Shown here in pieces: positions 9,299 through 17,820 of a stretch of DNA of 64,000 nucleotides. Source of the DNA: Gallionella sp. (GTDB lineage: Bacteria > Pseudomonadota > Gammaproteobacteria > Burkholderiales > Gallionellaceae); the NCBI GenBank assembly GCA_003153155.1, contig PLWV01000013.1, forward strand, positions 89,850 through 153,849. Reading direction: 5' to 3'. The position numbers were made by a program, and so were the translations under genes. Each line of letters opens with the position of its first letter. Position 1 is the stretch's first letter. The notes under the pieces are model-generated. The model worked only from the letters and a program-made list of their open reading frames with translations, was not told where the DNA came from and did no database searches.

Positions 9299-9374
9299 GG
9301 CCTGGTAGCTCAGTCGGTAGAGCAGAGGATTGAAAATCCTTGTGTCGGTGGTTCGATTCCGCCCCGGGCCACCA
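9299..9374 (+). tRNA. tRNA-Phe (anticodon GAA)
   Basis: A 76-nt cloverleaf. The acceptor GGCCTGG pairs with CCGGGCC; the D stem is GCTC/GAGC; the anticodon stem GAGGA/TCCTT encloses the loop TTGAAAA, giving anticodon GAA. The T arm GGTGG-TTCGATT-CCGCC and an encoded ACCA 3' end are present. It lies about 190 bp after the interrupted copy and 70 bp before prfC. The stretch between (9115-9298) holds only short inverted sequences such as AACTTGC/GCAAGTT. Confidence 0.96.
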
Positions 9375-9445
9375 AATATATGGGGTTGCAGAGATGCAGC
9401 CCTTTTTCATTTCCGCGTAATAGTTGCGCGAAAGAAAGCAGCCTA

Positions 9446-11089
9446 ATGAGCAACTCTGCAGAAGAAACAAGCTCCAGCACCCCATCAGCCAGTTCTGAGG
9501 GTATCGTGCGCGAAGTCAAACGCCGCCGCACTTTTGCGATCATCTCCCACCCAGATGCGGGCAAGACCACGCTCACCGAAAAACTGTTGCTGTTCGGCGG
9601 CGCGATCCAGATGGCGGGCACGGTGAAGGCACGCAAGAGCGGTCGCCATGCCACTTCCGACTGGCTGGAGATCGAGAAGCAGCGCGGCATTTCGGTGGCC
9701 AGTTCGGTGATGCAATTCACCTACGACGATTGCGTGATCAATCTGCTCGACACTCCCGGTCACCAGGATTTTTCCGAGGATACCTATCGCGTGCTGACCG
9801 CTGTGGATGCGGCGGTGATGGTGGTGGACGCGGCCAAGGGCGTGGAAGAACAGACCATCAAGCTGCTCGAAGTATGCCGTTTGCGTAACACGCCCATCAT
9901 CACCTTCATCAACAAGATGGACCGCGAAGTGCGTGATCCGCTGGAAGTGCTGGACGAAATCGAGTCGGTGCTGAAAATAAAATGCGCGCCGGTGACCTGG
10001 CCGATCGGCATGGGCAAGCGCTTTCAGGGCGTGTATCACTTGCTGAATGACGAAGTGCTGCACTTTTTGCCGGGCGAAGCAAAGGCCGGGCAAGAAGTAG
10101 AAGTATTGCAAGGCGCGCAAATCGAACAACTGGCCAAGCTGTGCCCGAGCGAGATGAAGACCATGCGCGATGAGACCGAATTAGTCAGCGGCGCGGGCGT
10201 GTCGTTCGATTTGCAGGAGTTTCTCAGCGGGCAACAATCCCCGGTGTTCTTCGGTTCCGGTATCAACAACTTCGGTGTGCGTGAAGTCTTGCGCGCCCTG
10301 GTGGATTGGGCGCCTTCACCGTTGCCGCGCGCCACCGATGTGCGCATGGTGCAACCGACCGAGCCTGCCTTCACCGGCTTCGTGTTCAAGATACAGGCCA
10401 ACATGGACCCGAATCACCGCGACCGCATCGCCTTTCTGCGCGTGTGTTCCGGTCGTTACAGCTCGGGCATGAAGGTCAAACATCGCCGCACCGGCAAGGA
10501 AATGAAACTCGCCAACGCGGTGACGTTCATGGCCAACGAACGCACGCGCATGGATGAGGCCTACGCGGGCGACATCATCGGTATCCACAATCACGGCCAG
10601 CTACAGATCGGCGATGTGCTCACCGAAGGTGAAGCGCTCACTTTCAAAGGCATCCCCTACTTCGCACCCGAACTGTTCAGCCGCGCGCGGCTGCGCGACC
10701 CGATGAAGGCCAAGCAGTTGCAGAAAGGCTTGCGCCAACTGGGCGAAGAAGGCGCGGTGCAAGTGTTCGAGCCGCTACTGGATACCACGCCGCTGATCGG
10801 CGCGGTGGGTCAACTGCAATTTGAAGTGGTCGAGCATAGGTTGAAATCAGAATACGGCGTGGACGCGGTGTTCGAGCGCGCCGGTATCCACACCGCACGC
10901 TGGGTGACCTGCCCGGATGCCGCGCATCTGAATGAGTTCGTGAAAGCCAACCAAAGCCGCTTGGCGCGCGATGTGGACGGCAACTACGCCTACCTCGCCG
11001 ACACCGGCGTGAACCTGCGCCTCGCTCAAGAGCGTTGGCCGAAAGTGCAGTTCCACGCCACGCGTGAGCATGGGCAACAACTCGGCTAG
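9446..11089 (+). CDS. prfC: peptide chain release factor 3 (RF3)
   Basis: A 547-residue translational GTPase that recycles RF1/RF2 from the ribosome after termination. G1 is '[16 protein letters not shown]', G3 '[15 protein letters not shown]', G4 'TFINKMDR', with the RF3-specific '[19 protein letters not shown]' in switch I. The C-terminal domain ends '[14 protein letters not shown]'. The start at 9446 fits the family N terminus; an upstream ATG at 9380 overlaps the tRNA downstream region. A decayed second copy of the last 30 codons lies at 14131-14220 beyond the msr operon. Confidence 0.97.
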   Translation: MSNSAEETSSSTPSASSEGIVREVKRRRTFAIISHPDAGKTTLTEKLLLFGGAIQMAGTVKARKSGRHATSDWLEIEKQRGISVASSVMQFTYDDCVINLLDTPGHQDFSEDTYRVLTAVDAAVMVVDAAKGVEEQTIKLLEVCRLRNTPIITFINKMDREVRDPLEVLDEIESVLKIKCAPVTWPIGMGKRFQGVYHLLNDEVLHFLPGEAKAGQEVEVLQGAQIEQLAKLCPSEMKTMRDETELVSGAGVSFDLQEFLSGQQSPVFFGSGINNFGVREVLRALVDWAPSPLPRATDVRMVQPTEPAFTGFVFKIQANMDPNHRDRIAFLRVCSGRYSSGMKVKHRRTGKEMKLANAVTFMANERTRMDEAYAGDIIGIHNHGQLQIGDVLTEGEALTFKGIPYFAPELFSRARLRDPMKAKQLQKGLRQLGEEGAVQVFEPLLDTTPLIGAVGQLQFEVVEHRLKSEYGVDAVFERAGIHTARWVTCPDAAHLNEFVKANQSRLARDVDGNYAYLADTGVNLRLAQERWPKVQFHATREHGQQLG

Positions 11090-11154
11090 CTTACATTCTT
11101 AATAACGACCGTGCTCAGCCACACGCTTCAGCGCGAAGTCAGGAAACAACACCC

Positions 11155-11784
11155 TCATTGATACAGACCTGGAAACTGCTTGCGCAATTGCGTCAGTTTG
11201 GGTTGGTCGTACATCACGATATAAGGTTTATACGGGTGCAGTGCCAGAAAGTTCTGGTGGTAATCCTCGGCCGGATAGAACTGCGTGAGCGGAACGACCT
11301 GGGTGACGATTGCAGAGGGGAAAGTGTGCGCAGCTGTAAATTGCTGGATCTGGCGTTGCGCGACTTGCTGCTGCTCGGTGTTGATGAAAAAAATCGCCGA
11401 GCGGTACTGACTGCCGACATCCGGGCCTTGGCGATTGAGTTCCGTCGGATCGTGCGCTACGCTGAAAAATACTTGCAGCAGTTGTTGATAGGATACCTGC
11501 GCCGGATTGAAACGGACGCGCACCGATTCGGCATGTCCGGTATCGCCATCGCTGACTTGCTCGTAATGCGCGGTGGCCGCGCTGCCACCGGCATAACCGG
11601 ATACCACCTCGGACACGCCCCTGACGTGCTTGAACACCGCATCCACACCCCAGAAGCAACCACCTGAGAATACCGCCGTTTGTTCGGCTGGTGCTGCGGT
11701 GGCGTTGGATAGAGAGTACAGGCCGAGCATGAGGCACAAGCTGCCGCTGAATAAATAACTACGGATGAGTTTGATGATTAGCAT
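11155..11784 (-). CDS. msrA: peptide methionine sulfoxide reductase MsrA, exported
   Basis: A 209-residue MsrA that reduces methionine-S-sulfoxide in proteins. The catalytic motif 'GGCFWG' (Cys about residue 43) is followed by 'VVSGYAGG' and 'HAESVRVRFNPAQVSYQQLL', standard for the family. An N-terminal hydrophobic segment ('SYLFSGSLCLMLGLYSLSNATAAP') is a signal peptide, so the enzyme acts in the periplasm. It is the last gene of a minus-strand operon msrB-dipZ-msrA, 17 bp behind dipZ. Confidence 0.94.
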   Translation of the reverse strand: MLIIKLIRSYLFSGSLCLMLGLYSLSNATAAPAEQTAVFSGGCFWGVDAVFKHVRGVSEVVSGYAGGSAATAHYEQVSDGDTGHAESVRVRFNPAQVSYQQLLQVFFSVAHDPTELNRQGPDVGSQYRSAIFFINTEQQQVAQRQIQQFTAAHTFPSAIVTQVVPLTQFYPAEDYHQNFLALHPYKPYIVMYDQPKLTQLRKQFPGLYQ

Positions 11785-11801
11785 GATGACACTCCTTGAA
11801 A

Positions 11802-13502
11802 TCAGCCAAAGGTGAAGGCAAACGCCTCTGCATCGGTATCTAAAAATTCAATGCGAAAGGTGTGAACTGCAATTTTTCCGCTTTGCCGGATGAGCTGGTA
11901 CAGCCGCTGTTCGCGGATCACGCCGTTGCCCTGCGCATCAATATCCGCGCCGTGATCCGCATCGGGGGCGGCGCTATCCAGCGTGACCTTGAAGCGTACC
12001 GGCTTGCCATTGCGCGAGCCCAGCACCAAATGCAAATCGCGTCCTTGAAAGCGGTAACTGATCGCACCGCCGGATGCCTGCACAGCGGCTGCTTCGGCAG
12101 ATACCCGCCACTTGCCGCTCAACGCCCATTGGTTCAGTTTGAGCGCGCGCGGTGCGCTGTATTGCGCCGCAACATCCTGCTTGATTGCCTCGGGTGAAAC
12201 CAGATTCTGCTGGCGCGCATAACCCAGATAGGTTTCCGGCGAGCGTTCCATATCCGCAGCGGCAGCCGTTGCACCTGTCCCCGCCACTTGCACCAATCCA
12301 TCGTTCATCGCCAGCACGCCCTGATGTGCTTCTTTGAGCAGGGTTTGTATCATAAGCTCGGTTTCCTGATACGCGCCTTCGCCGAAGTGTTGATGACGAA
12401 TCCGGCCTTGCGCGTCGATCAAATAATGCGCCGGCCAATATTCGTTTTTGTACGCATTCCAGATCGTGTATTGGTTATCCATCGCCACCGGATAAGTGAT
12501 GCCCAGGTCGCGGATTGCCTGTTCGACATTGTGAGCATCCTTTTCAAAAGCGAACTCTGGCGCATGCACGCCGATGATCATCAAACCCTGGTCGCGATAT
12601 TTTTCATTCCAGGCTTTCAGGTAAGGCAGGGTGCGCAAACAGTTGATACACGAGTATGTCCAGAAATCCACCAGCACCACTTTGCCCCGCAACATCTCGC
12701 CGGTCAGCGGCGGCGAATTGAACCACTGCGTCGCTCCGGTCAAAGACGGAGCCATACGGCTATCAGCGGAACTTGCCATGCCGGGTTGCCTGGCCAATTG
12801 CGAAATCAGTTGTTGCTCGGTATTCGCAGTACTCAAAAAAGTGAACTGCGACAGGAAGCGCGTATCCCAGCCCAGTGCGATGACCACTACACCGCCCAAC
12901 ACGGCGACCCCCAAGCCACGCCGCAACCATTCCTCTGCACCCAGCCCGCGTTTCATCAGGCTGAACACCCGCCCTCCCGCCAGTAAGGCTACCGCCAGCG
13001 AAGTCGCCGCGCCGGCAGCGAACACCAACAGCAACAGCGCGCTGTATAGATTCGCGCCGTTCAATGCCGCGCCTGCCAATACCAGGCCCAAGATCGGCCC
13101 GGCACAGGGAGCCCATAAAAAACCGACCGCAACACCCAACAACAGCGAACCTTTGAGGCTGGTTTGCTGGTCGGCGCGCTGTTGCAAGCGCCCGCCGAAG
13201 GCAACGAATGGGCGCATCAGGCGTTCCGACAAAGCCGGGAAAATCAGCGCCAATCCCATCAGCAATAACAGCAACATCGCCGCATAGCGGCCATATTGAT
13301 TCAATGCGATCAGCCAAGCGCCACCGACTGCCGCGAGACTGGCGAGCAACGTGAATGTCGCCGCCATGCCGAACAATATCGGCAAGCCGGAACGTCGAAA
13401 CGATTGATCCGAGCGGGCAAAAATGAAGGGCAATACCGGCAACACGCACGGACTGAAGATAGTCAACACACCGCCGAGGTACGCCAAAACAAAGATCAGC
13501 AT
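11802..13502 (-). CDS. DipZ-like thiol-disulfide interchange protein (CcdA membrane domain + thioredoxin domain)
   Basis: A 566-residue protein. Residues 1-230 form a CcdA/DsbD-type membrane domain starting 'FSPCVLPVLPFIF', with about six membrane helices and a second key cysteine in 'LWAPCAGPILGLVLAG'. A TlpA/thioredoxin-like periplasmic domain follows, with the motif 'FWTYSCINC' near residue 285. The C-terminal 140 residues form a beta-rich module as in mycobacterial DipZ. By family knowledge it carries electrons from cytoplasmic thioredoxin across the membrane. Placed 6 bp after msrB and 17 bp before msrA, it is the likely electron donor to the two exported Msr enzymes. Confidence 0.88.
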   Translation of the reverse strand: MLIFVLAYLGGVLTIFSPCVLPVLPFIFARSDQSFRRSGLPILFGMAATFTLLASLAAVGGAWLIALNQYGRYAAMLLLLLMGLALIFPALSERLMRPFVAFGGRLQQRADQQTSLKGSLLLGVAVGFLWAPCAGPILGLVLAGAALNGANLYSALLLLVFAAGAATSLAVALLAGGRVFSLMKRGLGAEEWLRRGLGVAVLGGVVVIALGWDTRFLSQFTFLSTANTEQQLISQLARQPGMASSADSRMAPSLTGATQWFNSPPLTGEMLRGKVVLVDFWTYSCINCLRTLPYLKAWNEKYRDQGLMIIGVHAPEFAFEKDAHNVEQAIRDLGITYPVAMDNQYTIWNAYKNEYWPAHYLIDAQGRIRHQHFGEGAYQETELMIQTLLKEAHQGVLAMNDGLVQVAGTGATAAAADMERSPETYLGYARQQNLVSPEAIKQDVAAQYSAPRALKLNQWALSGKWRVSAEAAAVQASGGAISYRFQGRDLHLVLGSRNGKPVRFKVTLDSAAPDADHGADIDAQGNGVIREQRLYQLIRQSGKIAVHTFRIEFLDTDAEAFAFTFG

Positions 13503-13508
13503 GATGTG

Positions 13509-14054
13509 TCAGATCCGTTTGGGTTTCGGCACAAAGCGCATCGCCACCGTATTCATGCAATAGCGCAAGCCGGTTGGTTTCGGGCCATCGTCAAACACAT
13601 GGCCGAGGTGTGCATCACACAACGTACATTGCACCTCGGTGCGCGGCATGCCGAACAGGTGATCGGCAATTTCGCGCACATTCTCAGGCGCGATCGGCTG
13701 CCAGAAACTCGGCCAACCCGTACCTGAATCGTATTTAGTCTTGGCATCAAACAGTGCGTTGTCGCAACACACGCAACGATATAACCCAGGCTCATGCCTG
13801 TCGTAGCCCGGCTGTGAAAACGCCCGCTCCGTGCCCTGCTCGCGCGTCACCTGGTAAGCCAGAGGCGATAGCCGCTTTTTCCATTCGGCATCCTTGCGGA
13901 CCCTGGATAAGGTAGCGCGGCCCATGGCTTTCCCATCATCGGAAAATTGCACCACGGTCACTTGGTCGTTGCCGGATGCTTCGCCGGCAAACGAGCGTGT
14001 CGCCAAGGCCATAGTGATTCCTGATAGTGCGAATAAGAAATGTCTGCGTTGCAT
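13509..14054 (-). CDS. msrB: peptide methionine-R-sulfoxide reductase MsrB, Tat-exported
   Basis: A 181-residue MsrB. Two CxxC zinc pairs are visible ('CVCCDNALFD', 'CTLCDAHLGH'), together with 'GWPSFWQPI', 'GHVFDDGPKPTGLRYCMN' and the catalytic cysteine in RYCMN. The N terminus MQRRHFLFALSG carries a twin-arginine motif (RRHFLF) and a hydrophobic stretch ending AFAG, so export is likely by Tat. The start at 14054 has an AGGAGG site 8 bases upstream; an in-frame upstream ATG (14087) lacks one. It is the first gene of msrB-dipZ-msrA. A hydrophobic, Tat-dependent signal suggests folding before export. Confidence 0.94.
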   Translation of the reverse strand: MQRRHFLFALSGITMALATRSFAGEASGNDQVTVVQFSDDGKAMGRATLSRVRKDAEWKKRLSPLAYQVTREQGTERAFSQPGYDRHEPGLYRCVCCDNALFDAKTKYDSGTGWPSFWQPIAPENVREIADHLFGMPRTEVQCTLCDAHLGHVFDDGPKPTGLRYCMNTVAMRFVPKPKRI

Positions 14055-14130
14055 AATGCGTTCCTCCTGCTCATTAGTCTTGTCCAAGGTGCAAACCTTA
14101 CACCCAGATTGGGTTTTTGCTTAGCGAATC

Positions 14131-14220
14131 GTGGATGGTAACTACATCCAACTTCAGTTGGAACACTGGCCGGAAATACAGTTCCACGCTGCACGCGAAC
14201 ATGGTCAACAATTGGGCTGA
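14131..14220 (+). pseudogene. decayed 3' end of a second prfC
   Basis: The frame reads [33 protein letters not shown], which matches the last residues of the intact PrfC (VDGNY ... [22 protein letters not shown]), with about nine residues missing in the middle. The upstream bases still resemble 'SRLAR' after a frameshift. It is in the same orientation as prfC, so the two 3' ends flank the msr operon as diverged direct repeats. The rest of 14088-14341 holds nothing recognisable. Confidence 0.8.
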
Positions 14221-14341
14221 GAAGTGCTGAACCAAAAGGTTTGCCGTTATTTTGACTAGCCTTTCTATTCGCGAAGCATCGTCTGAATGGACAATATCGA
14301 TTAAAGCAATGTCCGCACCGGCAATTACAGTTAGTCCAAAT

Positions 14342-15083
14342 ATGGCCCAACTCGAGATCAGGAACGTCACACGCCGCTTCGACGATTTCATCGCAATGGA
14401 CGATGTCAGCCTGAATATCGAGGCGGGCGAATTCTTCACGCTGCTCGGGCCCTCCGGCTGCGGCAAGACCACCCTGCTGCGCATGATCGCCGGTTTCGAT
14501 CTGCCCGATGGCGGGCAGATTCTGCTGGATGGCAAAGACCTTGCCGATACCTCCCGGAAAAGCGCCCGATACATACCGTGTTCCAGAGCTATGCGCTGTT
14601 CCCGCATATGACGGTGGAGACGCAATGCGCGTGCCGCGTGGTGCAGGACTACTACTCCGACAACGAGGAAATGCTCGCCAAGCTGGCCGCCGGTGCGAGC
14701 GGTTACGACCTGATCGTGCCGGCCGGCAATGTGGTGGAATCGCTGATCCGGCAGAAAATTCCGCATCGTCTCCAGCATCCCCAAAGAAGGCGCGGTGCTG
14801 GCGCTGGATTCGATGGTGCTGCACAAGAGCGGCCCGCGTCCCGACCTCGCACACCGCTTCATTAATTTCATGCTGGACGGGCACAACTCTGCCGAACTCA
14901 CCAACCTGATCGGTTCCGGCAATCCCAACCGCGACGCGCTGCAATACATTAATCCGGAAATCGCGCAAAACCCCGCGGTGTTTCCCGACCGCGCAACAAG
15001 CGCGGCTGGAAATGCTGCGCGATCTGGACCGCCATCAACGCCGCGTGCTGTCGCGCATCTGGACCAAAATAAAACTGGGATGA
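14342..15083 (+). pseudogene. potA-potD deletion chimera (spermidine/putrescine ABC transporter remnant)
   Basis: From 14342 the frame encodes the start of a PotA-type ATPase ('[19 protein letters not shown]', Walker A '[17 protein letters not shown]', 'DGKDLAD'), then a frameshift near 14570 into '[15 protein letters not shown]'. The sequence then jumps into the middle of a PotD-type binding protein ('VQDYYSDNEEMLAKLAAGASGYDLIVP', 'LIRQKI'), another frameshift, 'SIPKEGAVLALDSMVLHKSG', 'RFINFMLDG' and finally 'LEMLRDLDRHQRRVLSRIWTKIKLG'. Most of potA, all of potB and potC and the start of potD are gone. It is not functional. Confidence 0.88.
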
Positions 15084-15222
15084 TTGCTACCCGTGCATCG
15101 TAAACCCTCACGCGGGATGCTGAATTTTTTGTAAACGGAACTTATTAATGCTGCGGCATCCGGCCACCAAAAATACGTGTCTATCCGGCTTCGCAGTTCA
15201 ACCATGGCAGGCAACCTGAATG

Positions 15223-16734
15223 TCACATATTGAAAAAACGAACCCGATTGCGGCCGCTTTCTTTAGCTTGATACATCACCATATCGGCCCGTTCAAGAAG
15301 GTCAGCCGGCCTGTATTCGTGATTGATGAACATCACCACCCCAATGCTTGACGTGCAATGATATTCGACGGTAGTTTCCGTATCGCCTTTATGCTGAAGT
15401 GCCAGCGCATAAGGTTTGGCAAGAATGACGCGAATTTTTTCAGCAACGATACCGGTTTGAACAATGGAAGATTTTTGATCGGTATCCAGTTCGCTGAGCA
15501 TCACCACGAACTCATCACCACCGAAACGCGCGACAGTATCCATTTCACGAACGCAACTGCTAATGCGGCGTGCCACTTCCCTCAATAGCGAGTCGCCCGC
15601 ACTATGCCCATAATGATCATTAAGCGGTTTGAAATTGTCCATATCCAGGAACATCAGTGCGCCATAACGGCCACTGCGTTTGCTGGCGGCCATGGCCTGG
15701 TTCAGCCTGTCATCTAACATGTGGCGATTGGGCAGCTGCGTCAATGTGTCATAGAAAGCCAGATTTCGAATTTGCTCCTCGACCTGTTTGCGCTCGGTGA
15801 TGTCACGGGATACGACGACTACACGCAATGCATGGCCCCGACTGTTTCTGATCAGCTCACCGCAGGATTCCATGTGACGGATACTGCCATCAGCCAGCAC
15901 GAAGCGATATTCTGTCCGAAGGCTGATGCCGGTTTGTACGGTTTCCTTGAACACACGTTTGACACGCTCCCGGTCATCCGGATGTATCTCGGCGAAGGAG
16001 TCTGTACCCTTCATATCTTCAGGATCGCCAAAAAGCCGGGCGTATGACGGGCTGTTGTAGAGCCGTCGTCCTTCCAGATCAAGCACCGCGATAAAATCCT
16101 CGATATTCTCGGCGATCATGCGAAAGAATTCTTCCTGCTCGCGCACTGCCTGCTCGGTGCGCTTGCGCTCAGCGATGTCAGACAACACGATGCGCACCAC
16201 GGGTAATTTGTCATCCCTCAGCAGGCGCAGGCTATCCAGCTGAACTTGTAGACGCGACCCATCACCACGCAAAATGACCAGTTCGCAAGTCAGTTTGTCA
16301 TCGCGCTGCAGTACGCTCATGAAATATCGATACCAGTGATCGCGGTCTTCCGGAGCGATGAAAGCGGCGAAGCGGTGGCGCAGCAATTTGCCACGCTCGT
16401 CTCCCAACAGAGTAGCGCCAGCGAGATTGATTTCGTCGATCAGAGCCTCGCGGCTAAGAATGATATAGCCGACGGGCGCGAAGTCATAGAAGTCGACGTA
16501 ACGGTCGCGGGATTCTTCTATGCTGACCTGAGCGCGCCTCAACTCATCGTTCTGCATTTCAAGCTCGATTTGGCGTACCTGAAGTTCATGAAGGATTTCC
16601 TCGACTGGACGAGTCGGGGTATCTGCAGGCGGCATTTGTGCCAGTTTCCTCTCAGCCGCCGCCCGTAACGTGCAGGCGAATTGCGCCTCGGCTTCTGCCT
16701 TCAGCACGTCCTGTTCGTCTGGCTTGTTGGTCAT
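15223..16734 (-). CDS. PAS-PAS-GGDEF diguanylate cyclase
   Basis: A 503-residue predicted cytoplasmic signalling protein. It has an N-terminal coiled region with 'ELQVRQIELEMQNDELRRAQ', two PAS domains with PAC motifs ('VLSDIAERKRTEQ', 'VVSRDITERKQVEEQ') at about residues 70-195 and 210-325, then a GGDEF domain ('DTLTQLPNRHMLDDRL', active site 'FGGDEFVVML'). An intact GGDEF predicts c-di-GMP synthesis; no RxxD inhibitory site is clearly present. No transmembrane segment is seen. The start at 16734 has a GAGG site. Directly upstream ends a frameshifted LuxR-type response regulator that was probably its operon partner. Confidence 0.9.
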   Translation of the reverse strand: MTNKPDEQDVLKAEAEAQFACTLRAAAERKLAQMPPADTPTRPVEEILHELQVRQIELEMQNDELRRAQVSIEESRDRYVDFYDFAPVGYIILSREALIDEINLAGATLLGDERGKLLRHRFAAFIAPEDRDHWYRYFMSVLQRDDKLTCELVILRGDGSRLQVQLDSLRLLRDDKLPVVRIVLSDIAERKRTEQAVREQEEFFRMIAENIEDFIAVLDLEGRRLYNSPSYARLFGDPEDMKGTDSFAEIHPDDRERVKRVFKETVQTGISLRTEYRFVLADGSIRHMESCGELIRNSRGHALRVVVVSRDITERKQVEEQIRNLAFYDTLTQLPNRHMLDDRLNQAMAASKRSGRYGALMFLDMDNFKPLNDHYGHSAGDSLLREVARRISSCVREMDTVARFGGDEFVVMLSELDTDQKSSIVQTGIVAEKIRVILAKPYALALQHKGDTETTVEYHCTSSIGVVMFINHEYRPADLLERADMVMYQAKESGRNRVRFFNM

Positions 16735-16744
16735 GAGCACCTCA

Positions 16745-17243
16745 TTACAGTTTTTCCTGTATGGTATATCGCACCAGTTCCGCAACACTTTTCAAACCAA
16801 GCTTGTTGAGCAGATTATTTTGTGTGTGCTGACCGTTTTGTCGCTGATAGCAAGTTCTTTAGCAATTTCCTTGATGTTTTTTCCATCCATGATCAGGTGA
16901 AATATCTGCCTTTCCCGGTCGGACAAAATAAGTTCAATAGGGTTTTGCTCTATTGGACCGGGTAAAAACGCGATCTGCTCGGCCGTTGCCGGGCTGAGGT
17001 ATTTGCCTGTTGTGCTGACTTTACGAATAGCTTCCAGCCAAGTCTGTGGCATGCAGTCCTTGCAGATGTACCAGATGCGCCTGCTCTCAAGGCGCGCAAC
17101 ACCACCCGTGTTTCATTATGCATGCTGAGCACCAGAATACGCAGACCGGGATAGGAACTCCTGACTCTACTGATTAACTCCGTCCCGCATCGGCCGGGCA
17201 TGATCAGATCGAGCAACAGCATATCCGCGAAGGTGGTGTGCAC
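16745..17243 (-). pseudogene. LuxR/NarL-type response regulator, truncated and twice frameshifted
   Basis: The receiver part reads 'ADMLLLDLIMPGRCGTELISRVRSSYPGLRILVLSMHNE', with the phospho-acceptor Asp in LLLDLIMPG. A one-base deletion near 17075 breaks the frame at 'GASGYICKDCMPQTWLEAIRKV'. The LuxR helix-turn-helix follows ('LSDRERQIFHLIMDGKNIKEIAKELAISDKTVSTHK'). A second one-base deletion near 16815 hides the tail 'NLLNKLGLKSVAELVRYTIQEKL'. The N-terminal receiver half is missing beyond 17243. The reconstructed stop (16745-16747) lies just before the ribosome site of the GGDEF gene. Confidence 0.85.
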
Positions 17244-17299
17244 GCAATTGAACCACTACCCGGCTTCATCTATGGTACGCCAATTAATGCAAGCTTGAT

Positions 17300-17734
17300 A
17301 TGGCGCTCCGTGTTGCTTCCCGGCAACTGGATATCATCATGCAGTTATCAGTCATGGATGCGGAAAATATGGAGTTTGAAGTCAGCAGCTTTGACAAGGT
17401 GATCGCCATGTATGTAGCATCTGTCGTGCCTGATCCGGAACGACTCGTCGATGAGATGCGCAGGGTGTGCAAGCCGAATGGCCGGATTATTTTTGTGAAT
17501 CACTTCCATAGCCGGAACCCCTTGTTTGGGGCTTTCGAAAGCCTCCTTGCTCCGTTATCGGCGCAACTTGGCTTTCGCCCCGATTTTTCGCTGGACCGAT
17601 TCCTGGACGAAACCGGGCTGAAGACAACTAACATTCATCCGGTGAATATTTTTCATTTTTGCACCATGGTGGAGGCCAGCAACAACAAGCAATTCCTCTC
17701 TGAGATTATGGCGCCAGTCTGCGCAATGTCATAG
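17300..17734 (+). pseudogene. N-terminally truncated class I methyltransferase (PmtA-like)
   Basis: The frame reads 'LSVMDAENMEFEVSSFDKVIAMYVASVVPDPERLVDEMRRVCKPNGRIIFVNHFHSRNP', then 'PLSAQLGFRPDFSLDRFLDETGLKTTNIHPVNIFHFCTMV', which is the C-terminal two-thirds of a phosphatidylethanolamine N-methyltransferase-type enzyme. The SAM-binding GxGxG motif and all sequence before it are missing. The break lies near 17250-17300, the same place where the oppositely oriented response regulator is cut off. A truncated product could still be made, but it lacks cofactor-binding residues. Confidence 0.75.
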
Positions 17735-17820
17735 AGGGGCCGGATTTAACAAGTATGTTAGCGGGTCATGGCAGGCAGATTCGGTGGTAGCATCACGGCA
17801 TGATTGCGAGGAGCAAAGGC

